Below, in pieces: positions 7,681 to 15,636 of a stretch of 18,348 nt of DNA. The notes below the pieces were generated by a model. That model saw only the letters and a program-made list of their open reading frames with translations. It had not been told where the DNA came from and searched no databases. Numbering within the stretch: position 1 is the stretch's first letter; every line of letters begins with the position of its first letter. The stretch lies in NCBI GenBank assembly GCA_050433985.1, contig JBNPWE010000037.1, positions 1 to 18,348 of the forward strand, given 5' to 3'. Made by a program: the position numbers and the translations under genes. Source of the stretch: JACIYW01 sp014359745 (GTDB taxonomy: Bacteria > Pseudomonadota > Alphaproteobacteria > Rhodobacterales > Rhodobacteraceae).

Positions 7681-9461
7681 GAAATTTGTTCCGGGGAATC
7701 GTGCGGTTCAGGACGCGGGGGCGGGAAGCCGCCATAGAGCAGGCTGAACATCTGCTCGAGTGCGACATCGCGCGCCTTGCGCATCGCCTCCAGCCGCCGA
7801 GTGATGTCGCCCAATGCCTTGCGTTCGCGCAGCATGTCGGGATGATCGTCCGGCAGGGGCTGGCGTTCAGTCGCGATTTGTCCGGCAAGGCGTTCGATCC
7901 CTGCCATCCAGGGGTTATAGCGGGCCAAGAACATCTGGCGGCTGACCCGCATCGGATGCATCCGCTCCAACACCTCGGCGGACCACGGCGTGGTGATCGC
8001 CCGCACCCAGGGGCTGACGAAGGTCTTGTAGACGGCTTCGTTCATCTCCGAGAGCATGCGCACCTTCTCGAAGGCCTCGCGCGGGTAGTCGGCCCTGAGA
8101 TCGGCGACCTCGCGGGGTTCGAACTGCACCGAAAAGGTGGGCTTGTGGCAATCGGGGTCGCCGGTCGGGTTGTCGATCTTCATCTCGTAGAGGCCCGGCG
8201 CCAGCGCATCGACCTCGTCCAGGCTTTCGAGCATCGCCCGATGCTCCAGACGCGCGACCGAGGCCGAGACGAACAGGCCCAGATGACCGCTGTGCGGATT
8301 GGTCAGATAGACGATCCTCTGCCCTGCGGCCTTCAAATCGTCGGTGTCGGCATAAACTTCGGGGATCCAGCCAAGCGCCTGCTGCGGCGGCGTGATATTG
8401 TCGCCGAAGGAGGCGAAGATGACGATCGGTTTGTCGATCCGCCGAAGGTCGATCATGCAGCCGTCACAGACCTTCATCTTGCCCTGCTCGATCTTGTTGC
8501 CGATGAACAGGTTCTCGGTGATCGACAGCATTTCTTCCCGGCTGAGGAAATAGTAGCCATTCCACCAGCGCTCAAACTCCAGAAAACGGTCGGTTTCGGT
8601 GTCGACGTTGGTGAAGAGGTTCGCATATTTCTCCCAGATCGCCTTTTCCGGCTTCAGGCGCTCGAAATTCTGGGCAAGCCAGGCACCGTCGAACCGCCCG
8701 TCGCCCAGATCGCCGACCAGATGGGTCAGCCAGGCGCCGCCCAGAAGGCCGCCGGCCACCCGCATCGGGTTTACGCCGGCTTCGCCCGCCCAGTAGGAGA
8801 GGGGCGAACCGTTCAAAACCACCGGGCCGGTCAGACCCTCGCAATCGGCGGCCAGCAACGTCACCGCCCAACCCGCCTGGCAGTTGCCATAAAGAATTGG
8901 TGGCATGCCCGGATGGCGGCCAGCGACATCATCGACAAACCGGTGGAGGGCATGAAGGACATCGGCAAGTGTCTGTCCGGGCACGGGCTCGGGAAAGAAG
9001 ATCACGAAATAGACCGGATGCCCCTCACGCATCGCCATTCCGACCTCGCTATCGTGCTTGAACCCGCCGATGCCAGGACCATGGCCCGCCCGCGGATCGA
9101 CAACGATCACCGGCGGCTTGGCATGATCGACGCAATCATCCCAGCAATGGCCCTCGATCTCGGTGATCCTGAGCAGGGCATAGTTAGCCGGAATGTCGAA
9201 GCGGCGGGCGTCGAGCAGGGTTTCGTATTTGAAGTCCAGCAGCGGCGGCATCCCGGCGCGTTCATGATCGGTCATGTTCTCGGCGCGCTTGCGCAACGTG
9301 TTTAGGAACAGCACCGAACGCTCCCACAGGTCACGCTGATAGGCGCCATGATCCAGTGACGCAGCGACCGCAGCGACAGGCAGATCACTGGCCGTATCGG
9401 GGGCCGCATTTGGTTGCCGATACGGGAGTTCGACTTTCTTCAGATGGCTTGTCCGCTTCAT
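7677..9461 (-). CDS. DUF3141 protein, PHA-synthase-like alpha/beta hydrolase
   Basis: 594 aa. The central domain has an alpha/beta-hydrolase nucleophile elbow GNCQAG (192-197) with Cys194 as nucleophile, the lipase-like box of polyhydroxyalkanoate synthases, preceded by VIVVDPRAGHGPGIGG. Later blocks include SFGDNITPPQQALGW (acid-residue region) and NPHSGHLGLF (catalytic-His region). Family DUF3141 (within COG3243, PhaC-related) has no settled reaction; whether it polymerises hydroxyacids is unknown. A helical C-terminal part (about 500-594) is unlike PhaC. The start at 9461 has a GAAAGG site and overlaps the DUF5676 stop as ATGA; the gene in turn overlaps copA as ATGA. Tight coupling to a copper pump is unusual for a PhaC relative. 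Confidence 0.87.
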   Translation of the reverse strand: MKRTSHLKKVELPYRQPNAAPDTASDLPVAAVAASLDHGAYQRDLWERSVLFLNTLRKRAENMTDHERAGMPPLLDFKYETLLDARRFDIPANYALLRITEIEGHCWDDCVDHAKPPVIVVDPRAGHGPGIGGFKHDSEVGMAMREGHPVYFVIFFPEPVPGQTLADVLHALHRFVDDVAGRHPGMPPILYGNCQAGWAVTLLAADCEGLTGPVVLNGSPLSYWAGEAGVNPMRVAGGLLGGAWLTHLVGDLGDGRFDGAWLAQNFERLKPEKAIWEKYANLFTNVDTETDRFLEFERWWNGYYFLSREEMLSITENLFIGNKIEQGKMKVCDGCMIDLRRIDKPIVIFASFGDNITPPQQALGWIPEVYADTDDLKAAGQRIVYLTNPHSGHLGLFVSASVARLEHRAMLESLDEVDALAPGLYEMKIDNPTGDPDCHKPTFSVQFEPREVADLRADYPREAFEKVRMLSEMNEAVYKTFVSPWVRAITTPWSAEVLERMHPMRVSRQMFLARYNPWMAGIERLAGQIATERQPLPDDHPDMLRERKALGDITRRLEAMRKARDVALEQMFSLLYGGFPPPRPEPHDSPEQIS

Positions 9462-9751
9462 CGGTGTTGCCTTTCGGAGAAGAAGTTGAAGAGCGGGGCA
9501 AAGATCAGCGCGACGTACCAGCCGTAGGCAAGGCTTTCGGCGAGGCCGAGAAGGAAGCTCTGCCAACTGATCCAGGTGAACCCCGGCAACAGGGCCTGCC
9601 AACTCGGATGTATCGCCGCGCCCGGAAGGATCAGGCCCCAGATCACGCAAAGGACGAAGGTGATCGCCAGAAACAGCCCGAGGCTCATGCCAAGAGCCAC
9701 TACGGGTATTAGCGGCCGGACGACCGCCGGATCGGTTTTCGTTGCAGACAT
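9458..9751 (-). CDS. DUF5676 small membrane protein
   Basis: 97 aa with hydrophobic helices at about 16-40 and 60-90. The blocks LLPGFTWISWQSFLLGLAES and YGWYVALIFAPLFNFF match the DUF5676 membrane protein family, which often sits in metal-resistance neighbourhoods and has no known activity. The start at 9751 has AGGAGAG upstream; an upstream in-frame ATG at 9847 gives a hydrophilic extension without a ribosome site and is rejected. It is the first gene of the tightly coupled run, overlapping the DUF3141 gene by four bases. No clear sigma-70 promoter is visible directly before it. Confidence 0.85.
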   Translation of the reverse strand: MSATKTDPAVVRPLIPVVALGMSLGLFLAITFVLCVIWGLILPGAAIHPSWQALLPGFTWISWQSFLLGLAESLAYGWYVALIFAPLFNFFSERQHR

Positions 9752-9957
9752 CGAGCTCTCCTGTTCATTCGCGCGCGTGCCTTGATCCTTGGTGTATCCC
9801 GTCGCTTCAGCGGCCCTGTCGGGTGACCGATAAAAAGGCGACGCCAAATCGAAAATCCGGTGAGCAGGGTGACGCTTGCGCGTCCTGCTCCGGGTTCTAT
9901 CGGGCCAAGCGGCAACGACATTTCCGGGTCAGGAGGCGGCGCGCCGCCCCGTGCGGA
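9752..9957. other. Intergenic region before the DUF5676-copA run; hairpin at 9862-9890
   Basis: No gene is seen. An imperfect hairpin has outer arms GAGCAG (9862-9867) and CTGCTC (9885-9890), inner arms GACGC and GCGTC, a three-base bulge and a TTGC loop. On the minus strand it is followed by a short T run, so it could be a weak terminator or attenuator for the small gene at 9958-10341. A perfect 14-base palindrome GGCGGCGCGCCGCC lies at 9935-9948, just beyond that gene's stop. I see no convincing promoter for the 9751 gene, so partial read-through from the FNR-type promoter near 10375-10415 is possible. Confidence 0.35.
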
Positions 9958-10341
9958 TCAGACGACGATGCGCTCTCGCGGAGGCTTCAGGGACGGCGCG
10001 AGAATTATTCCGGTCGCGGGTCTCTCACGCATGACGGAATACGAACTGGATCGTATCACAATTGGCAGGGGCGCCTCCAGCGTCGCCGGAAGCACCGCGC
10101 CGGAACAACTGGCCCCCGACATGCAGTGACCTGACGGACTGCTTGCAGGAGTCGCTGACCTATCCACATGCCGGTCAAGCGACGCGCCTGCAATATGGTC
10201 GGATGACACCGACGCCTCGTCGCTGTGGATCTGGCCCAGGGTTGCCGAAACCACCATGGCCACAACGATGAGAAGGTGCAGCACCGGCGATCTTGCCGAC
10301 AGCACTTTCTTCAAGGACAAGGTGATGCGTCGTCCCGTCAT
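9958..10341 (-). CDS. Small exported or membrane-anchored Cys/His protein, unknown function
   Basis: 127 aa. A hydrophobic segment at about 19-36 (signal peptide or anchor) is followed by a Ser/His-rich stretch and a HCMSGASC block (72-79), then a Pro-rich C-terminus. Small proteins of this general shape (H-C-x5-C after a signal, Pro-rich end) occur near copper genes, but I cannot assign a family. The ATG at 10341 is chosen because the predicted transcription start (about 10368) leaves a leader carrying AGGGGAG; a GTG at 10365 would leave almost none. It is the gene nearest the FNR-type promoter. The Cys/His pair could bind metal (inference). Confidence 0.6.
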   Translation of the reverse strand: MTGRRITLSLKKVLSARSPVLHLLIVVAMVVSATLGQIHSDEASVSSDHIAGASLDRHVDRSATPASSPSGHCMSGASCSGAVLPATLEAPLPIVIRSSSYSVMRERPATGIILAPSLKPPRERIVV

Positions 10342-10374
10342 GGCCAACCCGGAATCTCCCCTCACCCCTATGCT

Positions 10375-10415
10375 ATCATAAGGCTTTCGATTGCGCAGGT
10401 ATTAATCTGGATCAA
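10375..10415 (-). promoter_or_regulatory. FNR-type anaerobox and -10 element for the minus-strand genes
   Basis: On the minus strand TTGATCCAGATTAA (10415-10402) matches the FNR/FnrL consensus TTGAT-N4-ATCAA with one mismatch. A -10-like TATGAT lies at 10380-10375, 21 bases beyond the box. This puts the box centre about 41 bases upstream of a start near 10368, the standard class II activator position. It faces the gene at 9958-10341 and perhaps the operon beyond. NnrR/Dnr-type regulators recognise nearly the same site, so the exact regulator is not determined. Confidence 0.6.
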
Positions 10416-10683
10416 TGTTCGCGCGTTACATTCGCCCCGGCGTCATGTGCGCCTGCGCCTCACGGCCCCGCGAATACCCGGGCCATCAGCAGCCCGGCAG
10501 CAAGCGCCAGGACGGAAAGCCCGGCCATGGCCCGGATTGGTGGCCCATGGGAAGTCGTGATCTCTGCGCGTCTTGGAGACATCGCGCCGGGAACGGTGAG
10601 TGAGTTCGACACGGAATACGATCACGCATAGTAACAATTCCCTGGCGCTGATATAAACAAGGAGAACGAAGGAGGACGCCCGC
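10416..10683. other. Intergenic region upstream of the ABC exporter operon
   Basis: No well-supported gene. A weak plus-strand sigma-70-like pair, TTCGAC (10605-10610) and TAGTAA (10629-10634) spaced by 18 bases, could drive the exporter operon; a TATAAA at 10652-10657 is an alternative -10 without a matching -35. The exporter's ribosome site GAAGGAGGA lies just before 10684. On the minus strand a 40-codon frame (10582-10460) encodes one hydrophobic helix but has no ribosome site. Confidence 0.3.
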
Positions 10684-11643
10684 GTGAGAAAAACATGGCT
10701 CTTGAGCGCGCTGTTGCTGGCCATCATTGCTGGCGGCTCTTATGGCTTGTTCCTCTATTTGCGGCCAGCGCCGCTTCCTGAACAGTTGCTTTACGGCAAC
10801 GGCCACATCGAAGGTACGGAAGTGCGGGTGGCCGTCGAGGTCGCGGGCCGGGTCGTCGAGAGTGGGATTGACGAAGGTGTAACCGTCACCAAAGGCGACC
10901 TCCTGCTTCGACTCGATGACGCCGATTTCATCCTGCGCAAAGAGCAAGCCGAGGCCGGGGTCGAGGCGCGACGGCGGGAGCGCGAACAGGCGGAGCGCGA
11001 GCTGCAGGTCTGGCGCCATCACTATGAGATTGCCGAGCGTGAGCTCTCCCGCTACCGCGAACTTGGCAAGCGGGGTACCGTGACGCCACAGCGGGTCGAG
11101 GAGGCGGAAAACGCGTTCCGGAGCGCCCAGGGCCGGGTTGGCGCTTTGGAAGCGGAGATCGGCGCCGCCGAAGGCCGGATCGAAGCCGCGCGCAAGGAGC
11201 TTGCCGTTGTGGCGAACCAACTGAAAAAGACGCGCGTTTTCACACCGGTCTCCGGGACCGTTCTGGCGAAGACGATAGAGGTGGGAGAGTTCGCACAGCC
11301 AGGTCGAACGGTGGCTATCCTGGCCGACCTTTCTCGCATCGAACTCAAGGTTTTCATTCCCGAGAAGGACATCGGCAAGGTCAAGCTCGACGCCTCGGCG
11401 CGCGTCCGGGTGGATGCCTTTCCCGACCGTCTGTTCGAAGGGCGGGTCGCGCGGGTCGATCAGCAGGCACAGTTCACGCCCCGCGATATCCACATGCCGG
11501 AGGAGCGGACGCGCATGGTCTTCGGCGTGACGCTTGTCCTCGACAATCCTGATGGTGTGCTCAAGCCCGGCATGCCTGCTGATGCCTGGATACTTTGGGA
11601 TTCCGGAGCGCGATGGCCACCGCAACTCTTCGTTCCGCAGTGA
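10684..11643 (+). CDS. HlyD/MFP-type periplasmic adaptor of an ABC exporter
   Basis: 319 aa, GTG start with GAAGGAGGA seven bases upstream. An N-terminal membrane anchor (4-26) is followed by the first lipoyl-like half (NGHIEGTEVRVAVEVAGRVV), a long charged coiled-coil hairpin (about 80-180, rich in Glu/Arg/Ala), the second lipoyl half (FTPVSGTVLAKTIEVGEF) and a beta-barrel ending in KPGMPADAWI. This is the YbhG/YhiI-like adaptor that links an inner-membrane ABC exporter to the periplasm or an outer-membrane channel. It heads a four-gene operon: the next start is 11 bases away. No outer-membrane TolC partner is in the window. Substrate unknown. Confidence 0.9.
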   Translation: MRKTWLLSALLLAIIAGGSYGLFLYLRPAPLPEQLLYGNGHIEGTEVRVAVEVAGRVVESGIDEGVTVTKGDLLLRLDDADFILRKEQAEAGVEARRREREQAERELQVWRHHYEIAERELSRYRELGKRGTVTPQRVEEAENAFRSAQGRVGALEAEIGAAEGRIEAARKELAVVANQLKKTRVFTPVSGTVLAKTIEVGEFAQPGRTVAILADLSRIELKVFIPEKDIGKVKLDASARVRVDAFPDRLFEGRVARVDQQAQFTPRDIHMPEERTRMVFGVTLVLDNPDGVLKPGMPADAWILWDSGARWPPQLFVPQ

Positions 11644-11653
11644 GGCGGGGGCG

Positions 11654-13408
11654 ATGAGCGGCGCGGGCGACAACATGATTGAAACCGAGGGACTGGGCCG
11701 CCGGTTCGGCCACGCCCGGGCCATCAGTGCAATCGATCTGCGAATTGCGCGGGGCGAGATCTTTGGTCTCGTCGGGCCTGATGGGGCGGGCAAGACGACA
11801 CTCCTTCAACTCCTGGCCGCCATTCTCGATCCGAGTGAGGGAAACTGCCGGGTGCTCGGCTTCGACACAGTACGGCAAGCCTCCGAAATTACGTCCCGGA
11901 TTGGCTACATGGCGCAAGGCTTTACGCTCTATGATCACCTTACTGTCGCGGAGAACCTGGCCTTCGCCGGCAAGGTGCGCGCCGTGCCTCAGGCTGTGTA
12001 CGCCGCAAGGAGCGAGCGCCTCCTCGCGATGGCCGCTCTCACCCCCTTTCTTCATCGCCGGGAGGGCTCACTGTCGGGCGGCATGCGCAAGAAGCTCGCC
12101 CTTTGCACCAACCTGATTCATCAGCCGCCCCTGCTTCTCCTCGACGAGCCTGGCCTTGGGGTGGACCCGCTCTCGCGCCGCGAACTCTGGCGGATGCTGG
12201 AAGACTTCCGGCACGAGGGTGCGACGATTGTCTTCGCAACATCCTACATGGACGAGGCGGAAATGTGCGATCACGTCGCTTTCCTCGACCACGGTTCGAT
12301 AACCGCGCAAGGGACGCCCGACGCGCTGCGTGCTCGCGCGCAGGGAGCTGTCTTCCGTGTGGAAACGGACAATCCGGTCGCGGTCGAGAATGTCTTGAGT
12401 GAAGCCCCGGAGATGCTGGGAAGCCAGTGGCGGCCGACGGACGTCCGCTTTGTCGTGGAGCCGGCCAAGGGTCTTTCGAATGCGTTGCGCAAACAACTCG
12501 AACAACTCGGACGGGTGGAACCGGCCACGCCCTCGATGGAGGATGTCTTCGTTGTCCTGCGCAAGGGCGAGCGTACCGAGGTTCCGACAGGCATTGCCGA
12601 CGTCGCACGGCTTACCGCTTCGAAGGGTCATCGCGAACCGGCCCAGAGTGTGGAAACGCGCCGGCTGGCCCGCCGCTTTGGTGATTTTGTCGCTGTTGAC
12701 GATGTCACCTTCGAGGTGAACCCCGGGGAAATCTTTGGCCTGCTCGGCCCGAACGGCGCCGGTAAGACCACACTCATCCGCATGCTTTGCGGTCTTTTGC
12801 CGCCTTCGAACGGGACCGCGCGTGTCGTGGGTATCGACATTGCTTCGCAACCGCGCCGATTGCGCCAGCGTATCGGCTACATGTCCCAGCGCTTCTCGCT
12901 TTACCACGATCTCACTGTGCATGAGAATCTGGCATTCTTCGCCAGCGCCTACGGGATAAAACGCCGCCCGGCCCGAGAGGCTATCGCCTGGGCAAGCGCG
13001 GTCACCGGGCTCCACGGCCTCGCGGACGAAAGTGTCTCCGGCCTTTCCGGCGCCGTGCGCCAGCGGCTCGCACTCGCCTGCGGCATCCTGCACCGTCCGG
13101 CCGTCCTGTTCCTTGACGAGCCGACCTCCGGGGTCGATCCCCAGGCGCGTTCCCGCTTCTGGCGTCTCGTCAACACGCTGGCTGCGGCCGGCACGGCTGT
13201 GCTCGTTACGACGCATTATCTGGAGGAGGCCGCCTACTGCCACCGCCTCGGGCTCATGTACGAGGGCCGCCTGATCGCGGCGGGCGACCTCGCGGCCTTG
13301 CGCGCCGACCTGCCGCAAGACGGTCTGGAGACGATCGAGGACGTGTTTCTTGCCTATATCGAGCGGGAGCGCACGCAGGCCGTTCGACCAATTGGGGAAG
13401 CAGGATGA
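11654..13408 (+). CDS. ABC exporter ATPase with two fused nucleotide-binding domains
   Basis: 584 aa. NBD1: Walker A GPDGAGKT (41-48), signature LSGGM (140-144), Walker B LLLLDEP (160-166), and TSYMDEAE where the H-loop His is replaced by Ser. NBD2: Walker A GPNGAGKT (365-372), signature weakened to LSGAV (464-468), Walker B VLFLDEP (484-490), and a normal H-loop TTHYLEEA. It has no membrane segments of its own, so it resembles the NBD half of YhiH/RbbA-like proteins and the YbhF ATPase. It energises export through the two following permeases. The ATG at 11654 follows a purine-rich GAGGCGGGGG; an ATG at 11675 is possible. Its stop overlaps the next gene as ATGA. Confidence 0.92.
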   Translation: MSGAGDNMIETEGLGRRFGHARAISAIDLRIARGEIFGLVGPDGAGKTTLLQLLAAILDPSEGNCRVLGFDTVRQASEITSRIGYMAQGFTLYDHLTVAENLAFAGKVRAVPQAVYAARSERLLAMAALTPFLHRREGSLSGGMRKKLALCTNLIHQPPLLLLDEPGLGVDPLSRRELWRMLEDFRHEGATIVFATSYMDEAEMCDHVAFLDHGSITAQGTPDALRARAQGAVFRVETDNPVAVENVLSEAPEMLGSQWRPTDVRFVVEPAKGLSNALRKQLEQLGRVEPATPSMEDVFVVLRKGERTEVPTGIADVARLTASKGHREPAQSVETRRLARRFGDFVAVDDVTFEVNPGEIFGLLGPNGAGKTTLIRMLCGLLPPSNGTARVVGIDIASQPRRLRQRIGYMSQRFSLYHDLTVHENLAFFASAYGIKRRPAREAIAWASAVTGLHGLADESVSGLSGAVRQRLALACGILHRPAVLFLDEPTSGVDPQARSRFWRLVNTLAAAGTAVLVTTHYLEEAAYCHRLGLMYEGRLIAAGDLAALRADLPQDGLETIEDVFLAYIERERTQAVRPIGEAG

Positions 13409-14499
13409 AATTCCGCCGTATAGCCGCTATCATTGAAAAGGAAACGACCGAGATAGTTCGCGATCCCATCACGGTCGTGGTCGCCCTTCTCATGCCGCTA
13501 CTGATGCTATTCCTGTTTGGTTATGCGATCTCGCTCGACGTGGACAATGTTCCCATGGGGGTTTTCGACCAGGACCGGTCCCCGGACAGCCGGGCACTCG
13601 TCGATCGTTTCGTTCAGAGCGGCTACTTCCAGCTCGCACAGGATTTCACCGATGATCGGGATGTCGAGAAGGGGCTGCAGCGTGGCACTGTCAAGCTCGC
13701 GCTTGTTATCCCGCCGAAGTTCCAGAACACCCTCGCGCGCGATGGGACGGCATCTGTCCAGGTGCTCGTGGACGGCACTTATTCCGCCACTGCCAACCTC
13801 ATCGCAGCCTACGCAGCAGCCATCGTCTCGGATCTTCATAGTGAGGCGTCTCCGAGCGTCCACGTTGAGGCCCGCGTCTGGTATAATCCGGCGTTGCGCA
13901 GCGTAACTTTCGTGATTCCAGGCTTGTTCGGCGTGATCTTGATGGCGTTCCCGCCGCTTCTGACGGCGCTTGCCATCACCCGTGAAAAGGAAAGTGGTTC
14001 GATTCAGCAGATCTTCGCATCGCCACTTACGTCGGCCGAGTTTCTGACCGGCAAGCTCGTGCCCTATGGCCTTATTGCCTTTGTTCAGATCGTCATGGTT
14101 ATCGCCGTGGGCTTCCTGTGGTTTGATGTTCCGCTGCGCGGCAGCATTGGCCTCCTCCTTCTGGTGGGGCTCGTCTATGTTTTTTGCACCGTCGGCATTG
14201 GGCTTCTGGTTTCCACAGTCACCAAAAGCCAGCTCGTCGCCATGTTACTGGCGCTCATCGTGACGCTGATGCCCTCGTTTCTGTTCTCGGGATTCCTGTT
14301 CCCGATATTCACCATGCCATATGTCCTCCAGCTCTATACGCGTCTGTTCCCGGTGCAATATTTCGTGGACTTCTCGCGGGGCCTCGTGCTCAAGGGCGCT
14401 GGGTTGCCGGAACTCTGGCCCTCGGTCCTGCTTCTCTTCGCCTATACGGCGATCATCTTCGCGCTCGCGGCGTGGCGGTTTCGAAAGAAGGTGGCGTGA
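13405..14499 (+). CDS. ABC-2 type exporter permease, first subunit
   Basis: 364 aa. Architecture of the ABC2_membrane_3 (YbhS/YhhJ) family: one N-terminal helix (about 22-42), a large extracytoplasmic domain (about 45-170, with VDGTYSATAN and VWYNPALRS), then five helices from about 171 to 360. The cytoplasmic coupling segment TREKESGSIQQIFASPL is clear. It overlaps the ATPase gene by four bases (ATGA) and shares one base with the next permease gene (TGATG), so the products are probably made in fixed ratio. It would form a heterodimeric channel with the next subunit. Confidence 0.92.
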   Translation: MKFRRIAAIIEKETTEIVRDPITVVVALLMPLLMLFLFGYAISLDVDNVPMGVFDQDRSPDSRALVDRFVQSGYFQLAQDFTDDRDVEKGLQRGTVKLALVIPPKFQNTLARDGTASVQVLVDGTYSATANLIAAYAAAIVSDLHSEASPSVHVEARVWYNPALRSVTFVIPGLFGVILMAFPPLLTALAITREKESGSIQQIFASPLTSAEFLTGKLVPYGLIAFVQIVMVIAVGFLWFDVPLRGSIGLLLLVGLVYVFCTVGIGLLVSTVTKSQLVAMLLALIVTLMPSFLFSGFLFPIFTMPYVLQLYTRLFPVQYFVDFSRGLVLKGAGLPELWPSVLLLFAYTAIIFALAAWRFRKKVA

Positions 14500-15602
14500 T
14501 GGGCACGCGGCTTGCGGGCCTCCTTGTAAAGGAGATGATTCAGCTGCTGCGCGACCGCGTGATGCTGGTCTTGATCCTCTGGCTTTACACGATTGAGGTG
14601 GTCATCTGCGCCTACGCCCTGTCCTTCGAAGTCAATGACATGCCGCTCGCCGTCGTCGACCTCGACCAGACATCGGCGAGTCGCGCCCTGGTCGAAAGCT
14701 TTATGGTAACAGACGCGTTCGCGCCCGCCGGGTATCCCGCCAGCGCGCCTGCGGCGACAGATTGGCTTCAGACGGGCCGGGCACGTGTTGCGCTCGTCAT
14801 CCCGGAACGCTTCCAGCATGATCTGGCGAGGGGCGACGCGCCTACCGTGCAGGTACTCCTTGACGGAACCAATTCGAACATGGCGGCACAGGCCCGCGGT
14901 TATGCGCTTGAGATCGTCAACCGTTTCCGGGCGGCTCCGACAATCGCAGCGGTGTCCGGAGGGGGTGTCCAGCCGGTTGTCCGGGTCTGGTACAACCCTG
15001 ACCAGACCTACACCTCATTCGTGGTGCTTTCCATGATTGCCCTTGCCGCCATGATGGTGGGGGTGATCCATCCAGCGGCCTCCATCGTCCGCGAAAAGGA
15101 AACCGGCACTATCGAGCAGCTCCAGGTGACGCCGATCGGCACGGCGGAGCTCTTCGTCGCCAAGACCTTCCCGACACTGGTTATCGGACTCCTCTCGATA
15201 TTCCCGAGCCTCTTGATCGTCTGGTGGTTCGGCGTGCCTATGCGGGGCAGTTTCCTTCTCTTCCTTGCGCTCACCGCGGTATTCCTTGTGAGCGCGATTT
15301 CGCTGGGCGTGCTGATCGCAAGCGTGAGCCGAACATTGCAGCAGGCCCTTTTGCTGAGCTTTTTCAGCTTGTTCCCGTTGATGTTCCTCTCCGGGACACT
15401 TGCGCCCGTAGAAAGCATGCCCGAGCTGTTGCAAACTCTCTCTCTCGGGAGCCCGCTGCGCCATTACATGGACGTGATCCTCGGCGTGTTCCTGAAAGGG
15501 ATAGGCCTGTCCGAGCTTTGGCCGCAGGCGCTCGCGCTCCTGGCGATCGGCGCGCCTCTTTTCGCCACAGCGATGCTCATCTTTCGGCGCGGCAAGCCAT
15601 AG
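14499..15602 (+). CDS. ABC-2 type exporter permease, second subunit
   Basis: 367 aa, paralogous to the preceding permease (YbhR-like): N-terminal helix (about 22-42), extracytoplasmic domain with LLDGTNSNMAAQ and VWYNPDQTYTSF, the coupling segment REKETGTIEQLQVTPI, and a C-terminal five-helix bundle. The start at 14499 overlaps the previous stop by one base and has GAAGGTGG upstream; the frame is open further upstream but only as out-of-frame overlap with the first permease. A short hairpin GTCTC-GGCT-GAGAC (15605-15618) followed by a pyrimidine run lies directly after the stop and may be a weak terminator. Confidence 0.92.
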   Translation: MGTRLAGLLVKEMIQLLRDRVMLVLILWLYTIEVVICAYALSFEVNDMPLAVVDLDQTSASRALVESFMVTDAFAPAGYPASAPAATDWLQTGRARVALVIPERFQHDLARGDAPTVQVLLDGTNSNMAAQARGYALEIVNRFRAAPTIAAVSGGGVQPVVRVWYNPDQTYTSFVVLSMIALAAMMVGVIHPAASIVREKETGTIEQLQVTPIGTAELFVAKTFPTLVIGLLSIFPSLLIVWWFGVPMRGSFLLFLALTAVFLVSAISLGVLIASVSRTLQQALLLSFFSLFPLMFLSGTLAPVESMPELLQTLSLGSPLRHYMDVILGVFLKGIGLSELWPQALALLAIGAPLFATAMLIFRRGKP

Positions 15603-15604
15603 TG

Positions 15605-15627
15605 GTCTCGGCTGAGACTGTTCTCTT
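15605..15627 (+). terminator. Possible weak terminator after the exporter operon
   Basis: Five-base stem GTCTC/GAGAC with a GGCT loop, extendable by two wobble pairs, followed by TTCTCTT. It begins three bases after the last exporter stop codon. The stem is short and the tail is not a pure T run, so support is weak. Confidence 0.3.
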
Positions 15628-15636
15628 GCTCGGAGA

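Noticed and set aside
7686..9305. 539-codon plus-strand open frame opposite the DUF3141 gene
   Set aside because: It mirrors a clearly coding gene with alpha/beta-hydrolase motifs; the translation is Arg/Gly/His-rich with no recognisable family.
10460..10582. 40-codon minus-strand frame with one hydrophobic helix (MAGLSVLALAAGLLMARVF)
   Set aside because: No ribosome site and no family; hydrophobic frames of this length arise by chance in GC-rich DNA. Kept only as a note.
10486..11793. 435-codon minus-strand open frame opposite the HlyD-type gene
   Set aside because: Spans an intergenic region and two real genes antisense; no motif and no ribosome site.
12068..13318. 416-codon minus-strand open frame opposite the ABC ATPase
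   Set aside because: The plus strand has complete Walker and signature motifs; the antisense has none.
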